Position numbers and translations under genes: made by a program
Shown here: in pieces, positions 23,225 to 36,507 of the stretch
Position numbering within the stretch: position 1 is the stretch's first letter
Layout: each line of letters opens with the position of its first letter
DNA from: Eonycteris spelaea
Lineage: Eukaryota > Chordata > Mammalia > Chiroptera > Pteropodidae
NCBI GenBank assembly: GCA_003508835.1
Contig: PUFA01000183.1
Span: forward strand, 1 to 64,000
Direction of reading: 5' to 3'
DNA: 64,000 nt
Notes under the pieces: model-generated
What the model was told of the DNA's origin: nothing
What the model saw: the letters and a program-made list of their open reading frames with translations, nothing else
Database searches by the model: none

Positions 23225-23910
23225 GTCCCCGGTGGCAAGGAAGACCTGTGCTCCAGCCCGGGTCCGTCTGGAGGTGACCTTTCCACTGGGAAGGGGAAGC
23301 CACCAGGAGCAAGTAGGCTGCTTCTGCTCATTCGGCGATTCGCCAGCTGTGCTTTGTGTCCACTGGGGGAACCCGAGATCACACGTGGGGCTCCGCGCGA
23401 GCAAGCCCCGCACTGTTTAGGTTCGGAAGTGCAGGCCATCGGTCCAGTAGTACGTTTGGAAGGAAGAGAGGTCCGTGCTCCTTGAACTGGCACGTGAAGT
23501 GTCTTCTCACGTTACCTTTATTATCATTATTTGTTTTTTTTGTTTTTTGTTTTTTTGGTTTGTTTTGTTTTATTTTTTTTTTAATTTTTATTTATTTTTT
23601 TTCATCGAAAGTGATCGTACAGGACAGCAAGTCCGTTTGCCCAAGAAACGTTTAAACTCTACTGCATCTAGGAAGCTAGGTGACAATTCTGTACGTGGTG
23701 TGCTAATGGCTGATTTGGGGCTAACGTGGAAGGGCCCACCTACGTGCTCTGCTTAGAAGGCCCCGCCGCACCCCCGTGCTGAGATGAGGCCGCTAGAGCA
23801 TGGCAAGATACTGCCGTGCAAATCAGGATGCGTAGCTGTCCTCCGGTTTTGCACATTTGGTTTCCGAATTGCCTCCTGAACCTTGTGTTTGACCATTTCC
23901 TTTTGATAGT

Positions 23911-23916
23911 AATAAA
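23911..23916 (+). terminator. Polyadenylation signal of G2
   Basis: AATAAA with the same GT-rich downstream element. Confidence 0.7.
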
Positions 23917-24102
23917 AATCTGCTCAACCTGACCTGTTGTGGGCTTGGTTTTTTATGGGTGAGCGTTTCTGAACAGTTTCCAAACCATGATTATTCCTCC
24001 AAGGTGGTTTCACTGAGAGGAAGGGAGGCTTTGGTAGGCCCGCTGGCTTGCGAGAAACACAGGAGCCGCGGCGCGCCCAGCTGCACTGAATCATCGCGCC
24101 CC

Positions 24103-24119
24103 CGCGCGCGCGCGCGCGC
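24103..24119. repeat. Alternating CG tract, unit 2
   Basis: Eight CG dinucleotides, same length as in unit 1. Confidence 0.95.
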
Positions 24120-27100
24120 ACGGGCCACGCGTCCGAGTGAGTCTTGTGGATGCGCGAGTGCGAAGAGCTTCGGGGTGCAGGCCATGTGTCCCGCTGGCCC
24201 GCACCGGAGCCCGTCGCCGCCGAGCTGTCCCAGACACGCCATCCTGAATCGCACTCCACGAGACACGGAGACCCTGGGTCTCCGTGGAGGCCTGGACGGG
24301 GCGCTCTTCTAAGGTTCGCCCATGACCGTCACGGACAGCCTTGCTTGAGAAGCACTGGAGGCGCGGGTCGAAGGGCACGCCTCAGTCCCAGGTTCCCAAC
24401 GTTCTCTCACTTCGACAAAGCTCGGACTGAGCGTCAAGACAAGCGCGAGAGCTCTGACGAGACCATTTCCCTCGAAAGACCACGTGAGCGCTCCTTTCCC
24501 CTGTCCTCTGGCAAACCTTTCCTGCGGCGATCCTAGGACGCCCACTTCCGCTTCCGCGTGAAAAGACAGAGGGCTGCCTTTTGGCGCACTGGGGGCAATC
24601 AGCATGGCCATTTACTTCTCTTCGGATCGTGATGAACGTCACGTTTGCACTCCTCAGGATTCACCGTGCTATGATCCTCATCTGGATCACGGGTGCTCTT
24701 CATGACGCTGTGGGGGATTCTCCTGGTTCCCGCCAAGTAACCCTGTGCTGCCGGTGGTCACGCAGCATGGTTTAGACCAAGCCTGTAGTACCCTCTTTTC
24801 TCCGGGACGCCCCCCAGGTCCCTTGATTCCTCTGCCCTGCTTTGGCCCCAGCCCATCCTCACAGCCCCGTGCTGAACCGCCCCTGGCCAGTCGGGATCGG
24901 CACCTGCCCGATGGTGACCGCCAGGGTCCCTCCTCCACACCCGGACTCAGGTCCCCTGTGACTTTCCCGCTTCTCTCCCCCCCGTCACAAGAGGTGCGGG
25001 CCCCAAGTGCCCTTGAAAGCCCAGCACTGCTCCCTCGTTCCCCGACTGTCTCCTCTTGTGCTTGTCAGCCCCGGTCAGAGTCCACGGTCCCTCGCCTCCC
25101 TGAAGCAAGGCCCTGCTCGCCTTGCTCATGCTGCTCCTGTTCACAGACCATGACTTTGGCCCGCCAAAGCTGTGGCCCCCAGCTCGGGTACCTGTATATT
25201 TTCTTCGTCTCAGTCAGCGAGTGCCACCTCCCCAACATGTCCTGGCAGCCTTTGGCGCTTCGCTTTCCCTACGCGCCCCTCCTTTCTGACCCCGCGGCGG
25301 GGCTTCCATGCCCGCAACCCGGGGCCCCTCAGTCCTGTCCTTCCCGGGAGCAGTCCCTAACCAGTCAGACTCGCAAAGCTGCCCCGCTGCCCGCCTCTTC
25401 CTGCAGCGAGACCTGAGACTGAGGACTCTTCCGGAGCTCCAGAGACAGGATCCCAGGTGCTCAGGCGACTGCAGCACTCCCAGTTACCATATCCCCCTCT
25501 AGAAACCGTCATGCTTGCAAAAGTCCCTGAAACCCGTGAGCTTCCAAGGAGGTATAGATTACGGTACTCCCCCAGTAAAGACCCATTGCCCAGGGGACGC
25601 ACCTCTGTCACGGGACTGCCTCTTTGGCAAAGGAGGGACGACGACACTCCGGAATAAGTCTGGCAGCGTCGGGTGCAGCTCGAGACCAAAGGATCACCCT
25701 AACTTACTCATGATCGTCCATGTGATTGAAAACAAAGGTGGATTTCCAAGGACCCGGTACCTACAATTTCTAAGGCATCCAGGGACGCTTGCCCGATTTT
25801 CTTGGTGCCTCATTGGCTATGGTCCCCACAGGAGAGAAACAACTGGTCTCCGCCTTTGCTGAGACGACAAAGGACCGGCGAAGCTGTACGCGGCTAAGGT
25901 GCACCACGCGGCCACCCGCTCGCTCTCCCTGTCCGCTGGGATAGCGCCACCACGGTCCGGGTCTGCGACACATCCGCCCACTCCTTGACCTCCCGTAGCT
26001 GTCGTTTGTGGGCGGCGGGAAATCTTAAGCCCTGCTTCCTGCGTTAGTCACTTGTAGGCATAAGATTCGAGAGTCTCCCACTGTGATTCATAAAGGCTAG
26101 GAACTGCAAAGGGGAAAAGATGTCGAAATGGAGAGCTGCCACGTTGTGTCCATGCTACAAGTGAGCCCAGTTTCCGAACGAAGGGAAAGAAACGCAGACG
26201 CCGGCTCGCCGTCCGTTGCCATCCCAAGCATGACGCTTTTAGGTGAACTTCCGTTCTCAGAAGACGATGGAGCGGAGCGGGGCAGGAGGCCGCGAGCTTG
26301 CTTCCCGTCCACGCTGGGCTGCACACGATGCCCAGCCCCGGGACGCCCGAGAAACCACCGCGCCGTGCACTCCTGCCGAGGCACTCCGACATTCTCCTTT
26401 GTCCTGGCTGCGCACGTGACCGTCTGCACAGCAAGGCCACTGGAAATCATCCAGAGAAAAGAACCCGTCCGATTCACAGTCGTTTTCCAAATCCCCAAAG
26501 CAAGCTGGATCCCATGTTCATAGGAACAAAACATATTGCAATGCGGTAGCACGTCGACGCATTCAAATATCATTTCGAGGGGTGGGAGGGTACGTGACAA
26601 GCTGAAGGGGAAGAGAGTCCTTAACATCGTGATATTTGTACAAGGACAGCTGATGACTAGCACGAGAGGGGTGATCACCTTGAAAGCTATAAAAATGGCG
26701 GCGCACTGTATTCGGGACCCGGGACTGGGATGATATTGACCACCAACGCTACTTATGTAGGAGACATATGTGTATAGATTGTAGAAAAGGTTGACTGTCC
26801 GTGTCCCGGCCTCCGCCCCCCAACTAACACGCAGTCCCGTTCAGTCCAAGGGAGGCTTGAGAGTAAGTAGTACGAAACACTTCTAAAGCTGCCTGAGTTG
26901 ACATGACTTGACTCATACATACATCACTGGTCGTCTGCACATACCCTGCCTTGGGGAAGGAACCCAAAATGCACATTTAACCGCTCTTTCTACTCTTGGC
27001 TATCCCCAGCGACTTTGTTGTGTGAAAAGTTGAGGTGAAAACCGAAGAACTGATACTGAAGAGGACGGGACCAAAACGATGCACGGCGGGCCCGTAATGT

Positions 27101-27144
27101 GGACAAGTCCCAGCTTCCAACGGGAGTTTTCTTCAGACTGCGCC

Positions 27145-27425
27145 CGGTGAAGTCGGCCCCGGGAGAGCGGTCCCGAGAGCGAGTGAAGGTGCACTCGGTC
27201 CAGTGAAGGCCAGCGGCGGCCACGTGCGGCGGCGCCGCCGGCAGCCCTTGGGAGCTGGGAAGCGGGGGGCGGGGGGGGCGGGCCAGGCGGAGGCTGGAGG
27301 CAGCTGCGGGAGGTGCGGGCGTTGCCCTAGCTGCCCAGGCAGGAAGGCCCGCAATCCGCCAGTCCCAATCCGCCAGTCCCGTGGGGCGGGGCGGGGCGGC
27401 GCGGGGCGGGGCCAGCAATACAGGG
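27145..27425 (+). promoter_or_regulatory. CpG island / GC-box promoter candidate of G3
   Basis: As in the neighbouring unit, but the first G-run reads GGGGGGCGGGGGGGGCGGG near 27264. A C that separates two G tracts in other units is gone, which removes one GC box. Confidence 0.6.
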
Positions 27426-28029
27426 CCCGCCCAGGGTCAACCTCCTGGCGCATGGATTCATCAAGAATAAATGAGAGGCCAAGGAAAAAGGCAACGGGAT
27501 TGCAAAGCTGCTCATATCATGAAAAGGGGAAAGTCCTCAGAGGTCCAAGGGTCTTGACGAATGGAGCCTCCCCACCTGTGCTCGCGCCAGTGTCGGGGCA
27601 CCCCGGCTCGGGGCTGTTACTTATCCAATTGCTAGGGAGGACTCGTCGGTCCCTGGACAACCGTCGGAATTGCCCGAACGGCATGATCGACGTTTCCGGA
27701 GCTCCAGGTCTCTCAACACATACAAACTCAAGTGCCTGAGCGCACCCCTGGTCAGACGGATGGCTAGTGGAAGAGCAATGGGAGAAAGAAGCCAAATATC
27801 ACCCCAGCGGAGAAGGGCCCTACCGAGCACGGCCCAGTCCCTGCCCGTGCACCCGAAGGAAAAGACCGAGGCGCGGGATCCGACAGACTTCCATGTGTCC
27901 TCATGGAGACTCCTCAGAGAGAGCGACTCGAGTCACGAGGCAAAGCGCAGAAGAAGCCCACTTCTAAAGGACCGATAGGGTCGGACTCTTCTCCTCGGGA
28001 TTTCCCAGAGTAGTCCGCTTCCCCGAGGT

Positions 28030-28030
<1 letters not shown>

Positions 28031-28078
<48 letters not shown>

Positions 28079-28161
28079 GAGAGAGAGACAGAGAGAGAGA
28101 GCGAGAGAGAGACAGAGAGAGAGAGCACGCGCGTGAGAGAGCGAGCGAGCAAGCGAGCGGG
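28031..28161. repeat. GA-rich microsatellite, unit 2
   Basis: Contains the longest pure GA run of this locus (about 28032-28077) before the first GACGAGAG interruption. Confidence 0.9.
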
Positions 28162-29635
28162 GGCGGACCGCGTGTGCAGTGAGGCGTGGAAGGGCATGTA
28201 GTGTTTCACAGAAACGGAGTTGCAGTAGGCAAGCGTGCAAAGCACGGGAGGTGGACGAGGCTGATGGCTGCAGCCCAGTATGAGTGCGCTCAATGCCAAA
28301 GAAGTGCACACGCCCGTGGACTGCCATGACACATATTCTCGGATGCGGCTGTCACCCATTCCAAAGCCTCAGCGTGCAGGAGGAGACAGACAAGCGCACG
28401 AATGTTTCTTCTCCTTACAGAAAACACCGAGTCGTCACAGGATGCGCGCGCGCCCGTCTCGGCGGAAAACGCCTACGGATGGCAAAGGACCACGGGGAGG
28501 ACATCGGGCTAATTGGATGGTCACCCTGTGGAGGTCACGTGACCTCGGAAGCGCTTAGAGGTCCACCCAAAGCCGGAAAGCACCCCAGCGACCCCATCCG
28601 CAGTCGCCGCGAGAGCTGCGTCGCGGCCAGCGGTCCAGCGCGGCGCTCCCAGCACCGGCCTTTCCGAGGACCTGCTGAGAGACAGAAGGAGCACAGCCGG
28701 GTATCAGGTGGGTTTCCTTTGCGAGCGGTCCTCAGATGAACCCTCAGAGAAATGAGACTCTAGGACAACTAGGTAGCCGCGTGGCTTTGGGCAAGGGGCC
28801 AAGGAGACTGTCACTGCCAGCATGTCTCTGAGCGGGAGAGTCTGACAAACTCCGCCTTCTCCAGGCTCACTGTGACCCGCGGAGTGGCTCCAGGAGGACA
28901 TGGGCCCTGCCACTGTGACTCGTGTGGGCTGGTGGGTGAGCAGTGGCTGGGTTTTTCTTAGGGGCAGTCGAAGCCCAAAGAAAGGATCTGTTTTCCAGAA
29001 TTCGTTGGAGCAGATCCGTTTCCCACGTAGCAGAAGCGAGTTTCAGATGGGACAGGGACGAGGTGCAGGTGGACAAAGTCCAGCTGAGCCCCTCAGCTGG
29101 GAAGCTTCCCATCAGGTAGAGGAACAGGTAGGCATTCTAGGTGAATTTGCGTTGGAAAAGGGCCTCCGCTTGTGTGAAACGGGACATTGAAATTTTCCAG
29201 AGGGGCACGTCCTCTCTTTTTGCTTTTGGAACGCGTGTGCCACAGGAGACACGGCAGTGTTGACGATGGAGTGAGTCTGAGGGCATACCGCCTTTCCCTC
29301 TCCTCCTGGGAGTTGTTGGGCTGGACTTCAGCCACGTCTCTTCAGGCAGTCAGTCATTCGTGGATGCCCGCCCAAACCCTTCAGGTGTGCCTCGGGTGCC
29401 TGGCCTCGTAGGGGATCACGAGGCGGTGGTCAGAGGTCTGAGAACGTGGCATGACAGGACGAGGAGGGTGTTTCTTCTTCGTGGTCCCGAGGTTTCTATT
29501 TCCGCCCTTGGAGGGTGAGGCGCTTGATGGCCTTTGATTCCAAGTCATTGAAAGTCCTCTTTGATTTTGTCCTCAGGAATTGCCCTAATCCACGGCTGAG
29601 AGAGAAGGACGTGAAAGCCCAAGGAGGCGCGGCAG

Positions 29636-32310
29636 ATGGCGGGCGGTGACGCGCAGCGCTGGCCCCGCAGACTCCAGAGAGAGAAGCAGCCACGGAGGGC
29701 AGGAATGGCACACGGCGCTCCCCCAGCAGAGGAGGAGGATCCCAGGGTGAGGAGAGGCTTGGCTCTGTGTGGGACTCAGGGCAGGGGGCGGGGCGTGGGG
29801 GCAGGTGTTTCTGCGACCGGGACGGCAGGGACGGGTTTTGGAGAGGGCAAGTTCTGCGGACCTGACTCACTGGTTCCGCCCCATCCAAGGCCCGTCTGCC
29901 TAGGGACCCCTTCCCCAGGCTTGGGCGTGGGGACGCCCCTTCATAGCTTGCGTCTCCTGGCACCTAGAACGCGCTGCGTTTCGTTCCCCTCTCCACAACT
30001 TGTCCACAACATGGAGGAATCCGCCCTGCCCCCACGCCCTTCCCTCGTTCCCCTGTGCAATCTGCCTGTGATTTATGCTGACTCACTTCCCTCCTCCCGC
30101 TCTTCCCCCCACAGGTGAAGTGCAAGGATTGCGGAGCCTTCGGGCACAAGGCAAGCTGCCTCAGTTGCCCCATGAAGCGCTGGGCCGGTGCCCTGCCCCC
30201 CAGGCCCTGGGATTGCGCAAGATGAAGGAGAACCTGAAACCACGGACTCCCCGGGACCTGCGGAAAGCGGGGCACTTTCACGACGATGACAGGGAGGAAC
30301 CGAGACCAAGGTGATCACTGGGGGCCGTTCGATCCAATCTTGGGGTGCGATCTCCAGAGCTCTCGTGTTCCTCTCCATCTCGACACGACGTCGAGTGCCA
30401 CGTGCAGGCAACGACAGGGACAGATGCGGATTGCTAGAGAGACTGGGCGGGAAGGGGTGTGCTGGCGGGAGTGGGACGGAGAGAGAGAAGCAGAGCAGGA
30501 GCCCTGCGGCGTCCTCCAGGTGTCCGCAGAAGAGCTCATTCTCCTCCCGTAGAATCACTGAGGTGTGGGGAGTGGCAGGGAGGCAGGGAACATCGTGGGA
30601 CGCTGACAGGCACGTAGGCAATCGAGTCCAGACGGAAGCCCTTCCTGTAGAAACCGGGAGGCCTCCCTGGAGTGGGGGATGGGGTCTGAGGTGAGGGACA
30701 GGCCAGTTGGGCAAAGGCACAGGGCCTCATTCCAGTTATCACGCCATCACGGGCAAAGGGCCCGGGCTGCTGCAAGACCTGCCCACCCCCGCCCTTGGGA
30801 CGAGAAATACAGTGGCTTCCACTTACCTACCGCGTTTCGTTCTGCAGGCCCGAAGCTCGGCAGAGACAGGCTCTACTGCAGAGATATCCCATGAGACCCG
30901 TAGCGAGGCCGCGGCCCAGTTGGAAGGACCGGACCGAATTCTGTGACTACGTGAGGGTGAGTGCCCCCACCCTTCTGGTCCCTTTTACGCCCCGGCTTCG
31001 CCCCGACTCGGTCGACCACTTTCTGTGAGAGGGAATAGTAGCAGTCCCCTCCTGGCGCACGTGGGTCCCGAGGCCTAGTTTTGGTCCCCAGTTTTCCTCG
31101 GTGTCTCTGAGTTTGCATTATGCCTACACATGTGCCAACAAGATGCTGCTGCAGGGTGTGGAAGGGATCTCAAGCGATGCTTCCGGAAGAGGGACCTCTT
31201 TATGGAAGTCAAGGGCCTTGAAGTCCTGACCTCTACGTCCAAAAGGGCCCTCCAAGCTCCTCAGTCCTCAAAATGCTTCCCATGAGGGCACGGTGGTCTG
31301 TGTCCCTCCCCCAGGAGAGCACATGACAGAGCTCACGGCCACTCCCTTCCCCGGCGACGTCTGTGAGATGGTTCATGTTTTGTACCCCGCTGTCAGAAAG
31401 GGGATCCAGGGCTTGCGGTCCCTTCTTTGGTGCCGAAGAGCACTGAGGGCGTGGAGCCGGTCACGTGCAAATCCACTGCTGGTCTGCCTTTGACCGTTCG
31501 AGTTTCTCCTCCAGATTGTAGAGTTTTCCGTGCGTTGTCGCATCCTAACTGGTTCTTGAGCTGAGGAAATTCTGACGTGTGATCTCTGTGTGTTCTGTTC
31601 CCCTGCAGCACCCAAAGAGGCCGATGCCCATCCACACGGCCAAGAGGAATTGCGTCCTGGACGGCGCTCTGCCAAGCAGGTCGCCTGTGGGAAACCCTGA
31701 CGTGACCTGCACGGCCTCGGTCCTGGATGAACCTGAACGGAGCATGTTCGCGCCTCCTGGACTCAAAGGTAGAGTCAGCATCAAGGCGCCAGGCAGGAGA
31801 GCTGCCCCGATCTCCGTCCAGACGTGCCAGAGCCCCCGAAAGAAACCGAGACTCAGCCCGTGCCCGAGCCCCCGGAAGAGCTGGCGGAGGCCGGATCCGG
31901 GGCTTTTCCAGCCTCTCCAACCTCCAGCTAGTGCGACTGCAGCTGGACCATCGTTGGCGCCTCAGGCGACCGGGATGAACCCTGGCCAGGTGCAAAGCAT
32001 TGACTTCCAGCCACCGCACAAGGGACCTGTCCTGAAGGCTGTGCAGGCCTGCCTGGCACCCCAGCTCGTGCCGACCGACCAGGTTCCGGGCCAGCTCCTC
32101 AGAATGGTCTTCACCAGATCAGGCAGCGGCCGGTGGAGCTCCAGGTTCGTGACAGCCCCCTCATTCGCTCCTGCTGAGGAGCCAAGCCCTCCTGGTCAGA
32201 GCGCCACCGTCTGGGCGAGGTCGGAGGGACCCCGTGCGCGCGCCCCACTGAGTGTCCTCTGTGACGACCTCCAGCTTTCCTCGTCCTCTGAAGACAGCGA
32301 CGGCCAGTGA
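29636..32310 (+). pseudogene. FAM90A-like: G3: FAM90A-like gene with the same exon B frameshift
   Basis: Exons: A 29636-29746, B 30115-30310, C 30848-30956, D 31609-32310. The C run at 30196-30201 has six C as in G2, and the shifted frame ends at the TGA at 30223-30225. Sharing this lesion with its direct neighbour fits local duplication or conversion between units 1 and 2. Intron 1 of G3 has CCCCCACGCCC near 30029 like G4 to G6, whereas G2 reads CCCCCGCCC near 20944, so the two copies are not simply identical. No other break is visible. Confidence 0.85.
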
Positions 32311-32992
32311 GTCCCCGGTGGCAAGGAAGACCTGTGCTCCAGCCCGGGTCCGTCTGGAGGTGACCTTTCCACTGGGAAGGGGAAGCCACCAGGAGCAAGT
32401 AGGCTGCTTCTGCTCATTCGGCGATTCGCCAGCTGTGCTTTGTGTCCACTGGGGGAACCCGAGATCACACGTGGGGCTCCGCGCGAGCAAGCCCCGCACT
32501 GTTTAGGTTCGGAAGTGCAGGCCATCGGTCCAGTAGTACGTTTGGAAGGAAGAGAGGTCCGTGCTCCTTGAACTGGCACGTGAAGTGTCTTCTCACGTTA
32601 CCTTTATTATCATTATTTGTTTTTTTTTTTTTGTTTTTTTTGGTTTGTTTTGTTTTATTTTTTTTTTAATTTTTATTTTTTTTTCATCGAAAGTGATCGT
32701 ACAGGACAGCAAGTCCGTTTGCCCAAGAAACGTTTAAACTCTACTGCATCTAGGAAGCTAGGTGACAATTCTGTACGTGGTGTGCTAATGGCTGATTTGG
32801 GGCTAACGTGGAAGGGCCCACCTACGTGCTCTGCTTAGAAGGCCCCGCCGCACCCCCGTGCTGAGATGAGGCCGCTAGAGCATGGCAAGATACTGCCGTG
32901 CAAATCAGGATGCGTAGCTGTCCTCCGGTTTTGCACATTTGGTTTCCGAATTGCCTCCTGAACCTTGTGTTTGACCATTTCCTTTTGATAGT

Positions 32993-32998
32993 AATAAA
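32993..32998 (+). terminator. Polyadenylation signal of G3
   Basis: AATAAA about 680 bases after the stop codon. Confidence 0.7.
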
Positions 32999-33184
32999 AA
33001 TCTGCTCAACCTGACCTGTTGTGGGCTTGGTTTTTTATGGGTGAGCGTTTCTGAACAGTTTCCAAACCATGATTATTCCTCCAAGGTGGTTTCACTGAGA
33101 GGAAGGGAGGCTTTGGTAGGCCCGCTGGCTTGCGAGAAACACAGGAGCCGCGGCGCGCCCAGCTGCACTGAATCATCGCGCCCC

Positions 33185-33202
33185 CGCGCGCGCCGCGCGC
33201 GC
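33185..33202. repeat. Interrupted CG tract, unit 3
   Basis: Four CG, then CC, then four CG. The only interrupted allele here, so a useful tag for unit 3. Confidence 0.95.
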
Positions 33203-35767
33203 ACGGGCCACGCGTCCGAGTGAGTCTTGTGGATGCGCGAGTGCGAAGAGCTTCGGGGTGCAGGCCATGTGTCCCGCTGGCCCGCACCGGAGCCCGTCGC
33301 CGCCGAGCTGTCCCAGACACGCCATCCTGAATCGCACTCCACGAGACACGGAGACCCTGGGTCTCCGTGGAGGCCTGGACGGGGCGCTCTTCTAAGGTTC
33401 GCCCATGACCGTCACGGACAGCCTTGCTTGAGAAGCACTGGAGGCGCGGGTCGAAGGGCACGCCTCAGTCCCAGGTTCCCAACGTTCTCTCACTTCGACA
33501 AAGCTCGGACTGAGCGTCAAGACAAGCGCGAGAGCTCTGACGAGACCATTTCCCTCGAAAGACCACGTGAGCGCTCCTTTCCCCTGTCCTCTGGCAAACC
33601 TTTCCTGCGGCGATCCTAGGACGCCCACTTCCGCTTCCGCGTGAAAAGACAGAGGGCTGCCTTTTGGCGCACTGGGGGCAATCAGCATGGCCATTTACTT
33701 CTCTTCGGATCGTGATGAACGTCACGTTTGCACTCCTCAGGATTCACCGTGCTATGATCCTCATCTTGATCGGGTGCTCTTCATGACGCTGTGGGGGATT
33801 CTCCTGGTTCCCGCCAAGTAACCCTGTGCTGCCGGTGGTCACGCAGCATGGTTTAGACCAAGCCTGTAGTACCCTCTTTTCTCCGGGACGCCCCCCAGGT
33901 CCCTTGATTCCTCTGCCCTGCTTTGGCCCCAGCCCATCCTCACAGCCCCGTGCTGAACCGCCCCTGGCCAGTCGGGATCGGCACCTGCCCGATGGTGACC
34001 GCCAGGGTCCCTCCTCCACACCCGGACTCAGGTCCCCTGTGACTTTCCCGCTTCTCTCCCCACCCGTCACAAGAGGTGCGGGCCCCAAGTGCCCTTGAAA
34101 GCCCAGCACTGCTCCCTCGTTCCCCGACTGTCTCCTCTTGTGCTTGTCAGCCCCGGTCAGAGTCCACGGTCCCTCGCCTCCCTGAAGCAAGGCCCTGCTC
34201 GCCTTGCTCATGCTGCTCCTGTTCACAGACCATGACTTTGGCCCGCCAAAGCTGTGGCCCCCAGCTCGGGTACCTGTATATTTTCTTCGTCTCAGTCAGC
34301 GAGTGCCACCTCCCCAACATGTCCTGGCAGCCTTTGGCGCTTCGCTTTCCCTACGCGCCCCTCCTTTCTGACCCCGGCGGGGCTTCCATGCCCGCAACCC
34401 GGGGCCCCTCAGTCCTGTCCTTCCCGGGAGCAGTCCCTAACCAGTCAGACTCGCAAAGCTGCCCCGCTGCCCGCCTCTTCCTGCAGCGAGACCTGAGACT
34501 GAGGACTCTTCCGGAGCTCCAGAGACAGGATCCCAGGTGCTCAGGCGACTGCAGCACTCCCAGTTACCATATCCCCCTCTAGAAACCGTCATGCTTGCAA
34601 AAGTCCCTGAAACCCGTGAGCTTCCAAGGAGGTATAGATTACGGTACTCCCCCAGTAAAGACCCATTGCCCAGGGGACGCACCTCTGTCACGGGACTGCC
34701 TCTTTGGCAAAGGAGGGACGACGACACTCCGGAATAAGTCTGGCAGCGTCGGGTGCAGCTCGAGACCAAAGGATCACCCTAACTTACTCATGATCGTCCA
34801 TGTGATTGAAAACAAAGGTGGATTTCCAAGGACCCGGTACCTACAATTTCTAAGGCATCCAGGGACGCTTGCCCGATTTTCTTGGTGCCTCATTGGCTAT
34901 GGTCCCCACAGGAGAGAAACAACTGGTCTCCGCCTTTGCTGAGACGACAAAGGACCGGCGAAGCTGTACGCGGCTAAGGTGCACCACGCGGCCACCCGCT
35001 CGCTCTCCCTGTCCGCTGGGATAGCGCCACCACGGTCCGGGTCTGCGACACATCCGCCCACTCCTTGACCTCCCGTAGCTGTCGTTTGTGGGCGGCGGGA
35101 AATCTTAAGCCCTGCTTCCTGCGTTAGTCACTTGTAGGCATAAGATTCGAGAGTCTCCCACTGTGATTCATAAAGGCTAGGAACTGCAAAGGGGAAAAGA
35201 TGTCGAAATGGAGAGCTGCCACGTTGTGTCCATGCTACAAGTGAGCCCAGTTTCCGAACGAAGGGAAAGAAACGCAGACGCCGGCTCGCCGTCCGTTGCC
35301 ATCCCAAGCATGACGCTTTTAGGTGAACTTCCGTTCTCAGAAGACGATGGAGCGGAGCGGGGCAGGAGGCCGCGAGCTTGCTTCCCGTCCACGCTGGGCT
35401 GCACACGATGCCCAGCCCCGGGACGCCCGAGAAACCACCGCGCCGTGCACTCCTGCCGAGGCACTCCGACATTCTCCTTTGTCCTGGCTGCGCACGTGAC
35501 CGTCTGCACAGCAAGGCCACTGGAAATCATCCAGAGAAAAGAACCCGTCCGATTCACAGTCGTTTTCCAAATCCCCAAAGCAAGCTGGATCCCATGTTCA
35601 TAGGAACAAAACATATTGCAATGCGGTAGCACGTCGACGCATTCAAATATCATTTCGAGGGGTGGGAGGGTACGTGACAAGCTGAAGGGGAAGAGAGTCC
35701 TTAACATCGTGATATTTGTACAAGGACAGCTGATGACTAGCACGAGAGGGGTGATCACCTTGAAAGC

Positions 35768-35782
35768 TATAAAAATGGCGGC
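35768..35782 (+). promoter_or_regulatory. TATA/YY1-like element
   Basis: TATAAAAATGGCGGC joins a TATA-like core to AAATGGCGGC, which matches the YY1 consensus. It is found at the same place in every unit: 17606, 26688, 44867, 53959 and 63060. In unit 0 it lacks one A (about 8519). It lies about 450 bases before the CpG island, so it could be an alternative transcription start or belong to a non-coding transcript. Motif match only. Confidence 0.4.
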
Positions 35783-36229
35783 GCACTGTATTCGGGACCC
35801 GGGACTGGGATGATATTGACCACCAACGCTACTTATGTAGGAGACATATGTGTATAGATTGTAGAAAAGGTTGACTGTCCGTGTCCCGGCCTCCGCCCCC
35901 CAACTAACACGCAGTCCCGTTCAGTCCAAGGGAGGCTTGAGAGTAAGTAGTACGAAACACTTCTAAAGCTGCCTGAGTTGACATGACTTGACTCATACAT
36001 ACATCACTGGTCGTCTGCACATACCCTGCCTTGGGGAAGGAACCCAAAATGCACATTTAACCGCTCTTTCTACTCTTGGCTATCCCCAGCGACTTTGTTG
36101 TGTGAAAAGTTGAGGTGAAAACCGAAGAACTGATACTGAAGAGGACGGGACCAAAACGATGCACGGCGGGCCCGTAATGTGGACAAGTCCCAGCTTCCAA
36201 CGGGAGTTTTCTTCAGACTGCGCCCGGTG

Positions 36230-36507
36230 AAGTCGGCCCCGGGAGAGCGGTCCCGAGAGCGAGTGAAGGTGCACTCGGTCCAGTGAAGGCCAGCGGCGGC
36301 CACGTGCGGCGGCGCCGCCGGCAGCCCTTGGGAGCTGGGAAGCGGGGGGCGGGGGCGGGGCGGGCCAGGCGGAGGCTGGAGGCAGCTGCGGGAGGTGCGG
36401 GCGTTGCCCTAGCTGCCCAGGCAGGAAGGCCCGCAATCCGCCAGTCCCAATCCGCCAGTCCCGTGGGGCGGGGCGGGGCGGCGCGGGGCGGGGCCAGCAA
36501 TACAGGG
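36230..36507 (+). promoter_or_regulatory. CpG island / GC-box promoter candidate of G4
   Basis: This block carries the same GC boxes and G-runs as the one before G2. It lies about 2.2 kb before the exon A of the first fully intact gene copy. Confidence 0.65.

Larger units (their letters stand above)
22568..31653 (+). repeat. 9.1-kb FAM90A-type unit 2
   Basis: Length is 9086 bases. Private variants include a CCCCCCCGTCAC run near 24977 (CCCCACCCGTCAC elsewhere) and a fused G run near 27266 in the CpG island. It contains exons A to C of G3, with the poly-C deletion. Confidence 0.97.

Noticed and set aside
24745..25416. 223-codon plus-strand open frame in the spacer
   Set aside because: It is created by the loss of a base near 24980 in unit 2 that fuses two shorter frames. 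Other units do not have it.
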